DNA of 34,130 nt, from positions 1-34,130 of the forward strand of contig JAAYMK010000128.1 of the NCBI GenBank assembly GCA_012521405.1, in the 5' to 3' direction. Under the pieces are notes generated by a model. The model was not told the DNA's origin. It ran no database searches and worked only from the letters and a program-made list of their open reading frames with translations. The DNA comes from Bacillota bacterium. Lineage in GTDB: Bacteria; Bacillota; Dethiobacteria; Dethiobacterales; Dethiobacteraceae. Made by a program: the position numbers and the translations under genes. Each line of letters opens with the position of its first letter. Position 1 is the first letter of the stretch. Shown piece by piece: positions 8,497 through 16,484 of this stretch.

Positions 8497-9048
8497 TTAC
8501 AAACTTTTTTTGCTGAAGAGTAAAGCTTGCATCTGCTCATAAACAAGCGGCAAAACCAGAAAAATTCTCTCAGCAAAAAAAGATTTCTCCAAAGCTTCTG
8601 CCAGGAAAGGAAGGGGGATCAACTTGGCTGCGGCAACCAGAACCAAAACAATCAGTACTCCCTGGAGCGCACCAAGCAACATACCCCCCAGGCTATTAAC
8701 CAAACCTAAAAGCGGCAGAGCAAAAAGTGCATGTATCGTATTTCCCGTTACGGAAAAAAGAAGGCGCACCAGGCTGAAGAGCAAGAAAAAACCAAGCAAA
8801 CGCAGAAATATCTCACCCAGACTGATACCAAGCAAAGTAGGCTGCGCAAACCAATGCGGAAACCATTTTGTTAAAGGGATAAATTTGCTAAACTGCAGTA
8901 TAAATTCATTACCATAGTAAATGGCCACTAAATAAGAGGCAATTGTACCGGCAACAGCAAACAGCTGGCGTACAAGACCTTTTTGCGCACCAGCCAAAGC
9001 AGAGAACACCACCATAGCCACCATCAGTGCATCCAGCCAGTTCATCAT
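8497..9048 (-). CDS. cvpA: CvpA family membrane protein
   Basis: A 183-residue integral membrane protein with about four hydrophobic segments (roughly 5-45, 65-85, 95-115 and 120-145). The N-terminus with WLDALMVAMVVFSALAGAQKG and the glycine-rich SLGGMLLGALQGVLIVLV stretch are typical of CvpA/YshB proteins. In Bacillus the equivalent gene also follows zapA (yshA-yshB). The family is linked to colicin V production in E. coli and to envelope homeostasis elsewhere; the molecular role is unknown. It overlaps zapA by 4 bases (ATGA), indicating translational coupling, and it is the last gene before a terminator. Confidence 0.85.
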   Translation of the reverse strand: MMNWLDALMVAMVVFSALAGAQKGLVRQLFAVAGTIASYLVAIYYGNEFILQFSKFIPLTKWFPHWFAQPTLLGISLGEIFLRLLGFFLLFSLVRLLFSVTGNTIHALFALPLLGLVNSLGGMLLGALQGVLIVLVLVAAAKLIPLPFLAEALEKSFFAERIFLVLPLVYEQMQALLFSKKSL

Positions 9049-9308
9049 TTGGCATTCTTCTTTTTGAACAGGGATTCCAGTTCCCGCACCCGTTTTTGGG
9101 CGCGAAACAATTCATCGGCCAGATTTACTGCTGTTAAAATTGCCACTTTACTCGTGCCCAGCCTACTGTTTGCGGCGCCAATCTGCCGCATTTTTTCATC
9201 AACATATTGGGCCAAACGCTTTAAATAATCTGGCGCTGCCGTGCCGCACATGGTGTATTCTTCATGATAAATCTTTACGTTTACGCGATGCTTTTTTTCT
9301 TCAGCCAT
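9045..9308 (-). CDS. zapA: Cell division protein ZapA
   Basis: An 87-residue ZapA homologue: an N-terminal beta/alpha domain with HRVNVKIYHEEYTMCG, the YLKRLAQYVDEKMRQI helix, then a C-terminal coiled coil ending in RVRELESLFKKK. ZapA binds and bundles FtsZ filaments at the Z-ring in the cytoplasm. The length equals other Firmicute ZapA proteins (about 85). The ribosome-binding site GGGGGAGG is strong. The gene lies about 107 bases downstream of pheT with no terminator visible between them, so it is probably read from the pheST T-box promoter as in other Firmicutes. Confidence 0.9.
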   Translation of the reverse strand: MAEEKKHRVNVKIYHEEYTMCGTAAPDYLKRLAQYVDEKMRQIGAANSRLGTSKVAILTAVNLADELFRAQKRVRELESLFKKKNAK

Positions 9309-9415
9309 GCGGCTTCCTCCCCCGCCGTTTTCTCTTTCTTTTCTCCCTTGAGACGGTAAAATCCTGCTATAGCCCCTTTAAAGCAGTTTGTCTGGAGCTT
9401 TAAGCAGCCATGGGC

Positions 9416-11824
9416 TTAACTGCGCAGTTCCGCTCCCAGGCGTTCCCGTAAAGCCGCTTCTATTTTTTGATGCAAAGCAGCCACCACTTCATCACTTAGG
9501 GTGCGTTGTAAATCACGATAAGTTACGGCAAAGGCCAAACTGCGGCAGTTTTCCGGTATTTGTGGGCCCCTGTACTGGTCAAAAAGCGTTACCTTTTCTA
9601 CCAGCTTTCCTCCCACTTCAGAGATAACATCAATAACCTCCTTGGCCGTAACCGTGTCCGGAACCACCACCGCTAAATCTCTTAGTACAGCCGGGTAGCG
9701 CGGCAGCGGTACATACTTGGCTGTTAACCGCGCATGCTTTAGCAGCAGCTCTAAATTTAGCTCTGCAGCAAAAACCGGTTGTTCTAAATCATAATTGTCC
9801 AAGACATCAGGGTGAATACGACCCAGCCACCCCACTTGCTCTTGAGCGATAAACAGTGCTGCTGTCTGCCCGGGCTGGCACCAGGGAAGTTCACAGGCGG
9901 TAAATGTATACTCTGCAATTCCCAGGCGTTCTAGCAGTACTTCAACGATGCCTTTGACCTCAAAGAAATCTGTCGGTGATGGTTTTTGCTGCCAATGCTC
10001 TGCCGGAAAAGCCCCCATGAGTGTGATTCCTAACATGGTAGGCTCCTGGGGTAATTTGGCCAGAGGTTCTGCAGCAGGAATAAAGACGGAACCGATTTCA
10101 AATAATTTTAGATTACGCTCATTGCGGTTTTGATTATAAACCAAAACGTCAAGCAGGCCGCCTAGAAGCATTGTCCGCATCACACTCTGCTCTTCTGACA
10201 AGGGGTTGGCGATTTTTAAAACACGGCGCAAAGGACTGTCCATGGGCAAGCAAAGTTTATCAAATTGTTGCGGACTGATAAAGGAATAACAGATAGCTTC
10301 CGTCAACCCGCATGCTGTCAAAACTTCTTTTACTTTTCGCAAAGCACGCTGTTTTTCCGTAAGACTGCCCTGTGTGATGACACCCTTGGGCAAAGTTGTG
10401 TCAATTTTATCATAACCATAAATACGGGCAACTTCTTCTATAAGATCAACTTCTTCCTGCAAATCGGCACGCAAGGTAGGAACAGTAACATGTAACTGCG
10501 TCCCCTCTTCCACCTGAAAACCTAAACGTTTAAAAATATTGGCCATCTCCAGTTGCGAAATTTCCAGGCCTAATAACTTCCGGGCACGTTGCGGACGCAT
10601 ACTGATCCTTTTCGGATTACGCGGATTAATGTATGCATCAACAACTTCGCCGTCTACACTTCCCGCCCCTAAAATTTCCAGCAAGCGGGCTGCACGGCGA
10701 ATAGCTTCTGCACACCCGTTAATATCGACACCTTTTTCAAAACGCTGTTGTGCTTCCGAGTATAGGCCTAAAGCACGGCCGGTGCGCCGAATATTTACGG
10801 CAGTAAAATGTGCCGACTCCAAAAATACATTTCTTGTATTTTCTGTTACTTCCGTTTCCAAACCGCCCATCACGCCGGCCAATCCTACAGCCCGCTTGGT
10901 ATCGGCAATGACAAGCATCTCCGGAGTTAAGATCCTTTCTATATTATCTAAAGTTGTCAGTGTTTCGCCTTTGCGGGCCCGGCGGACAATAATGCTGTGA
11001 TCAGCGAGCGTATCATAATCAAAAGCATGTAATGGCTGACCGTATTCCCACATGACATAGTTTGTCACATCAACAATATTACTGATAGGCCTGATTCCGG
11101 CTTGCAACAAACGTACTTGTAACCAAATGGGGGATAGGTCTACTTGTACGTCCCTAATGACCAAGCCTACATAACGGCCGCATAAATCCTTTGCTTCGAT
11201 CTGTATGCTTGGCACAGGAAGTTGAGCTTTTGTTAGCTGCAAATTGTTATTGGGCAGTTGGACTTTTTTTCCGGTTAAAGCGGCCACTTCATAAGCAACA
11301 CCAATTAACCCCAGGCAATCTGCCCGGTTAGGAGTCAGATCTAAGACTAAAATAGGATCATTTAAAAGCAGTGCTTCTGCAAGGGGAACACCTACAGGCG
11401 TTTCACGGTCTAAAACTAAAACTCCATCGACACCGGGATTTAACGGCAGATCCAATTCCGCTGCCGAACAAAGCATTCCCATTGACTCAATGCCGCGCAG
11501 TTTTGCCTTTTTTATTTTTACACCACCGGGCAGGACAGCTCCGGGTTGTGCCAGCGGCACTTTATCTCCGGGGGCAAAATTATTAATCCCGGCCACCACA
11601 GTCTTTTCTTCACTGCCGTCATTGACCCGGACAACATACAGTTTATCAGCATCCGGATGCTTCTCTACCTTAAGTACCTCCGCCACAACAACTCCGCTAA
11701 AATTCGGTTGTAGGGATGTTATTTCGTCAACTTCTATCCCGGCATGAGTTAGCAAATCAGCCAGTTCCTGGGCAGGAAGCTCCAAATCAACAAAATCTTT
11801 TAGCCAAGTATAGGGAACACGCAT
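9416..11824 (-). CDS. pheT: Phenylalanyl-tRNA synthetase beta subunit
   Basis: A 802-residue PheT, the normal bacterial length. Domain order as expected: N-terminal segment MRVPYTWLKDFVDLELP, EMAP/OB tRNA-binding fold (about 40-150, with VVAEVLKVEKHPDADKLYV), B3/B4 editing domain that hydrolyses Tyr-tRNA(Phe) (about 215-385), B5 helix-turn-helix (about 405-475), a catalytic-like domain (about 485-690) and the C-terminal FDX-ACB anticodon-binding domain (about 708-802). It forms the alpha2-beta2 enzyme with PheS. The gene follows pheS by 23 bases with a strong GAGGAGG ribosome-binding site and shares its T-box-controlled transcript. Confidence 0.97.
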   Translation of the reverse strand: MRVPYTWLKDFVDLELPAQELADLLTHAGIEVDEITSLQPNFSGVVVAEVLKVEKHPDADKLYVVRVNDGSEEKTVVAGINNFAPGDKVPLAQPGAVLPGGVKIKKAKLRGIESMGMLCSAAELDLPLNPGVDGVLVLDRETPVGVPLAEALLLNDPILVLDLTPNRADCLGLIGVAYEVAALTGKKVQLPNNNLQLTKAQLPVPSIQIEAKDLCGRYVGLVIRDVQVDLSPIWLQVRLLQAGIRPISNIVDVTNYVMWEYGQPLHAFDYDTLADHSIIVRRARKGETLTTLDNIERILTPEMLVIADTKRAVGLAGVMGGLETEVTENTRNVFLESAHFTAVNIRRTGRALGLYSEAQQRFEKGVDINGCAEAIRRAARLLEILGAGSVDGEVVDAYINPRNPKRISMRPQRARKLLGLEISQLEMANIFKRLGFQVEEGTQLHVTVPTLRADLQEEVDLIEEVARIYGYDKIDTTLPKGVITQGSLTEKQRALRKVKEVLTACGLTEAICYSFISPQQFDKLCLPMDSPLRRVLKIANPLSEEQSVMRTMLLGGLLDVLVYNQNRNERNLKLFEIGSVFIPAAEPLAKLPQEPTMLGITLMGAFPAEHWQQKPSPTDFFEVKGIVEVLLERLGIAEYTFTACELPWCQPGQTAALFIAQEQVGWLGRIHPDVLDNYDLEQPVFAAELNLELLLKHARLTAKYVPLPRYPAVLRDLAVVVPDTVTAKEVIDVISEVGGKLVEKVTLFDQYRGPQIPENCRSLAFAVTYRDLQRTLSDEVVAALHQKIEAALRERLGAELRS

Positions 11825-11847
11825 AAAACAACCTCCTCAAACTGCAG

Positions 11848-12873
11848 CTAACGAAATTGACGCAGCATTCTGATATCGTTTTGGAAAAATAGGCGCAAAT
11901 CATTCACACCGTATTTGAGCATGGCAATACGTTCGATGCCCATGCCGAAAGCATAACCTGTATGTTCTTCCGGATCATAGCCGGACATAGCCAAAACTTT
12001 GGGATGGACCATACCTGAACCTAAAATTTCTATCCAACCTGTATGTTTGCAAACGCTGCAGCCACTGCCTTGGCAGATCACACAGGAAATATCTACTTCC
12101 GCACTAGGTTCAGTAAAAGGGAAAAAACTGGGGCGCAAACGCACCTGCTGCTTGGGGCCAAACATCTGCCGGGCAAAAGATAAAAGTGTACCTTTTAAAT
12201 CAGCCAGCGAAATATTATGATCTATGGCAAGCCCTTCAATTTGATGGAACATGGGCGAATGTGTGGCATCATCATCTCTGCGGTAAACTTTACCGGGAGC
12301 AATAATGCGCACAGGTACTTGAGGCGCAACTTTTTCCATGGTTCTGACCTGCATAGGAGAGGTATGTGTACGTAAAAGTATCTCCGGCTGAAAATAAAAA
12401 GAATCCTGCATATCTCTGGCCGGATGGTCCTTCGGGATATTTAGCGCCTCAAAATTATAATAATCCGTCTCCACTTCCGGGCCTTCGGCAATGGTAAAGC
12501 CCATTCCCAGAAAAATATCACAGATTTCTTCAATTACTTGCGTTAGAGGATGTAAAAAACCCTGCGCAAAGGGCCGTCCCGGCAGCGTAACATCCACCCG
12601 TTCTGCTTCCATTTGTTTCTGGCGCGCTTTGTGGCGCAATTTTTGTTCGCGTTCTTTGAGCAAAGTGGTTATTTCATCACGTATCTGGTTGGCCAGGCTG
12701 CCAATAATGGGTCTTTCTTCAGGAGAAAGTTTGCCCATACCGCGTAAAACTGCCGTGATCTCACCCTTCTTACCCAGGTAACGCACCTGTACTTTTTTTA
12801 GTTCTTCTTCCGTTTCTGCAGCATTAATTTCAGCACGCGCTTTTTCTGCGATTTCAGATAATTGTGCTTGCAT
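11848..12873 (-). CDS. pheS: Phenylalanyl-tRNA synthetase alpha subunit
   Basis: A 341-residue PheS, typical length. It has an N-terminal coiled coil (1-90) for tRNA binding and a class II catalytic core. Visible motifs: [20 protein letters not shown] (motif 1 region), [24 protein letters not shown] (motif 2), [10 protein letters not shown] and [12 protein letters not shown] (motif 3). The [17 protein letters not shown] cysteine cluster seen in many bacterial PheS is present. The enzyme charges tRNA(Phe) in the cytoplasm. Ribosome-binding site AAGGAGTG is well spaced from the ATG. First gene of the operon, controlled by an upstream T-box. Confidence 0.97.
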   Translation of the reverse strand: MQAQLSEIAEKARAEINAAETEEELKKVQVRYLGKKGEITAVLRGMGKLSPEERPIIGSLANQIRDEITTLLKEREQKLRHKARQKQMEAERVDVTLPGRPFAQGFLHPLTQVIEEICDIFLGMGFTIAEGPEVETDYYNFEALNIPKDHPARDMQDSFYFQPEILLRTHTSPMQVRTMEKVAPQVPVRIIAPGKVYRRDDDATHSPMFHQIEGLAIDHNISLADLKGTLLSFARQMFGPKQQVRLRPSFFPFTEPSAEVDISCVICQGSGCSVCKHTGWIEILGSGMVHPKVLAMSGYDPEEHTGYAFGMGIERIAMLKYGVNDLRLFFQNDIRMLRQFR

Positions 12874-12902
12874 GAAATACCACTCCTTCCCGGAAAAACT
12901 AA

Positions 12903-13269
12903 TAAAAAAACGTCCCCACTAAGGGACGAAAGCTCTCTTCCGCGGTACCACCCAAATTAGCATACCTAAAATATACTCACTCACAGCTCTTTACCGGGAG
13001 CAACCGTCCGGACCTACACAGTTTTCCCTTCAGTCCGGCAGCATCAGGGAGGAACTTCAGTCAATTTGCGCTAGGCGCTCTCAGTCTAGGCGTCTTTCCC
13101 TGTAAACGCAAGTGTTGACCTACTCGTCCCTTCATCGCCTTAACATATTTGTGCTTCAAGAAGCTGTTTATAAAGCAAGTACGCTGTTATCGAACCAGTA
13201 CGTTCAAAAATATACCAAAATAATTTTGCGTCTATCACTATAACCACTCCTTATGCTGGGAATGGAACT
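12903..13269 (-). ncRNA. T-box leader (tRNA-Phe-sensing) of pheST
   Basis: The minus strand carries the T-box sequence GGTGGTACCGCGG (within 12940-12953) followed by a terminator hairpin CGTCCC/GGGACG (12911-12928) and a T-run (12904-12910). Upstream is a Stem I: AGGGACGAGTA (S-turn AGTA) pairs by AGGGA with TCCCT, and the opposing strand has GAAGTTCC. The TTC triplet at 13052-13054 is the likely specifier, a phenylalanine codon matching the downstream gene. Established mechanism: uncharged tRNA(Phe) pairs with specifier and T-box to favour the antiterminator. The leader is about 365 bases, of which the first 125 or so lie before the recognisable Stem I. Confidence 0.93.
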
Positions 13270-13275
13270 GTACTT

Positions 13276-13304
13276 ATTATAGCATATGGAGTGTAAGGAG
13301 ACAA
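13276..13304 (-). promoter_or_regulatory. Promoter of the pheS-pheT-zapA-cvpA operon
   Basis: TTGTCT (13299-13304) and a perfect TATAAT (13276-13281) are 17 bases apart on the minus strand; predicted start near 13269, just before the T-box leader. Confidence 0.8.
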
Positions 13305-13333
13305 GAAACTGCACGGAAAACGCGAAACTTGTT

Positions 13334-14119
13334 TTAGCCGTGTCTTTGCCGTGCAGCTTCAAAAAACAGCACGGACATGGCTATGGCCGCATTTAAAGAT
13401 TCCACGGTGCCAGACATGGGAATGGTAACGGCTGCATCGGCGGCTGCTTCAATCTCCGCCGCAATACCGCTGCCTTCATTGCCCACAACCACTGCTAGGG
13501 GGCGTGTCCAGTCAAAACGATGGTAAACGCAAGCATCACTGTTTGTTGTCGTTGTTACCAATAAAATTTGCTGCCTTTGCAAAGCTTGCTGTAATCTGGG
13601 GAAATCTGTTTCCACCACCGGCAAGGTAAAATATGCCCCCATGGATGCCCTTAATGCCTTTGGATTCGTAGGGTCTACCGTTTGCGGGAGGATAACAGCC
13701 CCGCTTGCCCCGGCGGCAGCGGCAGAACGCAGCATGGTGCCCAGATTACCCGGATCCTGCACCCGGTCAACCACAAGAATAAGAGCAGGTTTTTGACCAA
13801 AAAGCTCTTCTAAAACCACTTCCGGTTTTTTTACCACAGCCAAAATGCCTTGGGGTGATTCGGTAAAGGCAGCCTGGTCAAAAATGCTGCTTTCAACCCT
13901 GAAAATTTTTGTTTGTGCCGGTAAAGCATGTAGAAATGCCGGTTGTTCCACATTTTCACGCAAAAAAATGATTTCCGGGACTACTCCCCGCTGTAGCACG
14001 TCTGCAACCAGCCGCATGCCTTCCAACGGGATAAGACCAAGCTTTTTTCTAAATTTGCGTTTTTCCAAACATCGATACAGCTTCACATGCTGATTCTGCA
14101 GGCTTGTAATGATGGTCAT
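13334..14119 (-). CDS. TrmH/SpoU-family RNA 2'-O-ribose methyltransferase
   Basis: A 261-residue SPOUT methyltransferase that would transfer a methyl group from S-adenosylmethionine to a ribose 2'-OH in rRNA or tRNA. The N-terminal substrate-binding domain starts MTIITSLQNQHVKLYRCLEK. The knotted SPOUT motifs are present: LVVDRVQDPGNLGTMLRSAAA (motif 1), VVVGNEGSGI (motif 2) and IPMSGTVESLNAAIAMSVLF (motif 3). The open frame begins at 14158, but GGGAGGTG is ideally placed before the ATG at 14119, so that start is used. It lies between the L20 operon and pheS, as in other Firmicutes (YsgA-like). The exact RNA target cannot be told from sequence. Confidence 0.88.
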   Translation of the reverse strand: MTIITSLQNQHVKLYRCLEKRKFRKKLGLIPLEGMRLVADVLQRGVVPEIIFLRENVEQPAFLHALPAQTKIFRVESSIFDQAAFTESPQGILAVVKKPEVVLEELFGQKPALILVVDRVQDPGNLGTMLRSAAAAGASGAVILPQTVDPTNPKALRASMGAYFTLPVVETDFPRLQQALQRQQILLVTTTTNSDACVYHRFDWTRPLAVVVGNEGSGIAAEIEAAADAAVTIPMSGTVESLNAAIAMSVLFFEAARQRHG

Positions 14120-14214
14120 ACACCTCCCAGGTGACCTACGGTCCTGACCACCCCGCAAACTTAAGGGACTCCCCCTTAACCAATTATGTTAAGCTTAAGC
14201 TCATTTCCTAGCAC

Positions 14215-14250
14215 ATAAAAAGACGAAGTCAGAAGTTATGCTTCTGACTT
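14215..14250 (-). terminator. Terminator of the infC-rpmI-rplT operon
   Basis: A 10-bp perfect stem (AAGTCAGAAG 14226-14235 with 14241-14250, 5-base loop) is followed on the minus strand by TCGTCTTTTTAT, directly downstream of rplT. A further small inverted repeat TTAAGGG/CCCTTAA lies at about 14161-14179 before the methyltransferase gene. Confidence 0.85.
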
Positions 14251-14261
14251 GGCTGGAAAGT

Positions 14262-14615
14262 TTATAAATTTTCTTTGGCGATATTTACCAATTCTGTGAA
14301 ACCGGCTGCATCATTTACTGCCAAATCGGCCAACATTTTGCGGTTAATATCAATACCGGCCCGTTTTAAACCGTTAATAAAACGACTGTACGAGAGACCA
14401 TTCATTCTGGCAGCCGCATTAATACGTGCAATCCATAATTTGCGGAAATCACGTTTGCGCAGACGGCGATCACGATAAGCATTGGCAAGTGACTTCATGA
14501 CAGCTTGATTGGCGACGCGGAACAATTTACTTTTGGCGCCAAAGTAACCCTTTGCCAATTTAATTATTTTTTTATGTCGTCTACGCGTGACAACGCCACG
14601 TTTAACCCTAGGCAT
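14262..14615 (-). CDS. rplT: 50S ribosomal protein L20
   Basis: A 117-residue basic protein with the L20 hallmarks: [24 protein letters not shown] at the N-terminus, [21 protein letters not shown] and the C-terminal [14 protein letters not shown]. It binds 23S rRNA early in large-subunit assembly. In Firmicutes L20 also represses its own operon by binding the mRNA leader. Last gene of infC-rpmI-rplT, with ribosome-binding site AAGGAGGG. Confidence 0.98.
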   Translation of the reverse strand: MPRVKRGVVTRRRHKKIIKLAKGYFGAKSKLFRVANQAVMKSLANAYRDRRLRKRDFRKLWIARINAAARMNGLSYSRFINGLKRAGIDINRKMLADLAVNDAAGFTELVNIAKENL

Positions 14616-14650
14616 GACAAAACCCTCCTTGCTTCAATAAGTATAACAAT

Positions 14651-14845
14651 TTAATAGGGGAGCATTTTCGCAACGCGTTTCGTTTCTGCAACACTTACAG
14701 CGGTGTTTTTGCGCAGACGCCGTTTACGTTTAGGGCTTTTCTTCTCTAAAATATGGCTTTTATAAGCATGGCTGCGCTTAAATTTGCCACTGCCTGTCTT
14801 TCTAAAGCGTTTGGCAGCTCCACGATGTGTTTTCATTTTAGGCAT
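14651..14845 (-). CDS. rpmI: 50S ribosomal protein L35
   Basis: A 64-residue, very basic protein starting [21 protein letters not shown] and continuing with [17 protein letters not shown], the full L35 signature and length. A small 50S subunit protein. It lies between infC and rplT with a strong AGGAGGG ribosome-binding site. Confidence 0.98.
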   Translation of the reverse strand: MPKMKTHRGAAKRFRKTGSGKFKRSHAYKSHILEKKSPKRKRRLRKNTAVSVAETKRVAKMLPY

Positions 14846-14871
14846 GACTATATATACCCTCCTAAACTAAA

Positions 14872-15384
14872 CTAGCTGGATTTCGGTGCCAGAATCATTA
14901 CCATATTACGTCCTTCAACCTTCGGCACGCGTTCCACGCTGCCCAAATCTTTTACATCCTCGGCAATTCGCATGAGCAATTTTTGTCCTAATTCCGGATG
15001 TGTAATTTCACGGCCGCGGAACATAATGGTTGCTTTAACCTTATCGCCGCTTTGTAAAAACCGCCGCGTATTTTTAAGTTTGACATTATAATCATGTTCT
15101 TCAATGTTAGGACGAATTTTAATCTCTTTGATGGTGATTTGTTTTTGATTCCTACGTGCCTCTTTTTCCCGCTTACTTTGCTCAAACTTATATTTACCGT
15201 AATCCATAATACGGCAGACAGGCGGTTTAGAGTGTAAAGAAACAGCAACCAAATCCAGATCATAATCTGCGGCAACCTGTAAAGCCTCATCTAAAGACAT
15301 AATCCCCAGCTGTTTACCATCCGGGTCAATTACCCGCACCTCCTTGGCACGGATTTGTTCATTGACAAGCAGATCCTTGCTAAT
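14872..15384 (-). CDS. infC: Translation initiation factor IF-3 (ATT start codon)
   Basis: IF-3 keeps ribosomal subunits apart and checks start-codon and initiator-tRNA pairing on the 30S. A conventional start search gives a GTG at 15339 and a 155-residue product lacking the family's N-terminus. Reading upstream in frame adds SKDLLVNEQIRAKEV, which matches the conserved start of IF-3, back to an ATT codon at 15382-15384. That ATT is preceded by AGGAGG with a 9-base gap, and the next in-frame codon but one upstream is a stop. The full protein is then 170 residues, the standard length. AUU starts on infC are established in E. coli, where they allow IF-3 to repress its own synthesis. N-domain about 1-80, linker with KREKEARRNQKQ, C-domain about 90-170. 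Confidence 0.95.
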   Translation of the reverse strand: MSKDLLVNEQIRAKEVRVIDPDGKQLGIMSLDEALQVAADYDLDLVAVSLHSKPPVCRIMDYGKYKFEQSKREKEARRNQKQITIKEIKIRPNIEEHDYNVKLKNTRRFLQSGDKVKATIMFRGREITHPELGQKLLMRIAEDVKDLGSVERVPKVEGRNMVMILAPKSS

Positions 15385-15565
15385 AAGTTATCACCTCCTG
15401 AGAAATCTATGGGTAAATAAGGAAAAAGCAGGTGGCTCCACCTGCTTTCACACACACTATTGAGCACAAATGCATACATCAAGTATACCTGCGTGCATAA
15501 CCCTGGCGGCTTAAGCCTTGGGGTGAGAAGCGGTGGCTTCTTCTTGGCAACATTAATAAAAGTGC
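15385..15565 (-). promoter_or_regulatory. infC-rpmI-rplT leader with attenuator hairpin (L20-leader type)
   Basis: The 180-base untranslated leader contains a perfect 11-bp inverted repeat (15425-15435 with 15438-15448) followed on the minus strand by TTTTT, a Rho-independent terminator ahead of the infC ribosome-binding site. Upstream lie further paired elements, including GGCTTAAGCC (15508-15517). Leaders of this operon in low-GC Firmicutes are bound by L20, which promotes termination (established for B. subtilis). Position and architecture fit; the specific L20 site was not verified. Confidence 0.75.
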
Positions 15566-15571
15566 GTTTTA

Positions 15572-15600
15572 ACTATACCACAGACAAATGACAAAGTCAA
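15572..15600 (-). promoter_or_regulatory. Promoter of the infC operon
   Basis: TTGACT (15595-15600) and TATAGT (15572-15577) with a 17-base spacer on the minus strand; predicted start near 15565. Confidence 0.8.
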
Positions 15601-15640
15601 CGTAATTCAGCAAAAAATTCGCCTGTTTTACAGCCTTAAT

Positions 15641-16390
15641 TTAGCTTTTGGGGAAGCTTACCCTTTCTCCGGCGGCGAAAATAGAACTTAATATGCCTCG
15701 TTTCACTATGGTTGCACATAAATGCGGGTCGTGAACCACAAAGCCACAGATGACATCAACCCCGAACTTAAACAAGACCTCAGACAAAGGAGCTACAGGA
15801 CCCACTAAAATTACCCGGGCATTTGCCGCTAAAGTAAGCAGCCGTGGCAGTGTTTTATAAATTAATGTTTCGCCGGTGATAAAAACATAGTCTTGTGCGG
15901 GCAAAAGATATTCGCAGGCAGCTTCAGGATAGTCTCCCGGCTGCGGATTTCTCTCCAGGATAGATAAGTCACTGCTTGCGCCAAGGGCCTGTACTACCGG
16001 CGGGAAATGACCTACAGAAGCAACTTTTTTTCCTTTTACCTCTTCTTTAAAAACGGTAAAAGCCTCACTATCCGCCTGCTGCCAGTGGTTGTGGGCAATA
16101 CCAAGTTTTATGGTCCGGGAGGCAGCGTTGTAATATGCATTAATGGCCGCCACCCCAATACTTGCCTCCAGCAGATTCCACGATTTAGCCGCCTCCGCCA
16201 CCTCTCTTAACGGCATGCCTTTAATGTGGTTGCCCAGCATAGGCTTCCGTGTAGCTTCCTTTACCGTTGTGGCCAAACCGATTCCGCCTGTTTCCGTCTG
16301 GATCATGGTCCAACTATTTCCGCACAAAAAATCTGCCACTTTTAATTCTTTAGGTATGGCACCAATTAAACTGTCGTATAACTTCCACAT
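15641..16390 (-). CDS. DUF364/DUF4213 domain protein (putative heavy-metal or cofactor-related)
   Basis: A 249-residue cytoplasmic protein. The N-terminal half (about 1-90) resembles DUF4213 with CGNSWTMIQTETGGIGLATT and GMPLREVAEAAKSWNLLEASIGVAAINAYYN. The C-terminal half resembles DUF364, with KKVASVGHFPPVV, ERNPQPGDYPEAACEYLLPAQDYVFITGETLIYKTLPRLL and a VGPVAPLSEVLFKFGVDVICGFVV segment in a Rossmann-like fold. The family is often described as putative heavy-metal chelation and is frequently found near molybdenum or nitrogenase-type genes; the activity is unproven. Here it lies immediately downstream of a molybdenum-hydroxylase operon, separated by a hairpin, with its own ribosome-binding site (GGGGGG). 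It may handle molybdate, its cofactor or a substrate (inference). Confidence 0.75.
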   Translation of the reverse strand: MWKLYDSLIGAIPKELKVADFLCGNSWTMIQTETGGIGLATTVKEATRKPMLGNHIKGMPLREVAEAAKSWNLLEASIGVAAINAYYNAASRTIKLGIAHNHWQQADSEAFTVFKEEVKGKKVASVGHFPPVVQALGASSDLSILERNPQPGDYPEAACEYLLPAQDYVFITGETLIYKTLPRLLTLAANARVILVGPVAPLSEVLFKFGVDVICGFVVHDPHLCATIVKRGILSSIFAAGERVSFPKS

Positions 16391-16440
16391 AATTTTCCCC
16401 CCGCTGTTTTATGTCGCCGGCATAATTTACCGTTTGTGGG

Positions 16441-16475
16441 AAAATCCCCGGCCTGCAAGCCAGACCGGGGATTTT
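16441..16475 (-). terminator. Terminator-like hairpin after the molybdenum-hydroxylase operon
   Basis: An 11-bp inverted repeat AAAATCCCCGG/CCGGGGATTTT (16441-16451 with 16465-16475) follows the FAD subunit gene. The minus-strand T tract is short (TTTT), so some read-through into the DUF364 gene is possible. Confidence 0.7.
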
Positions 16476-16484
16476 TCAGTCTCT

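Noticed and set aside
15500-15565. Possible T-box or other riboswitch before infC
   Set aside because: No T-box sequence is present; gene content and the hairpin fit an L20-type leader better.
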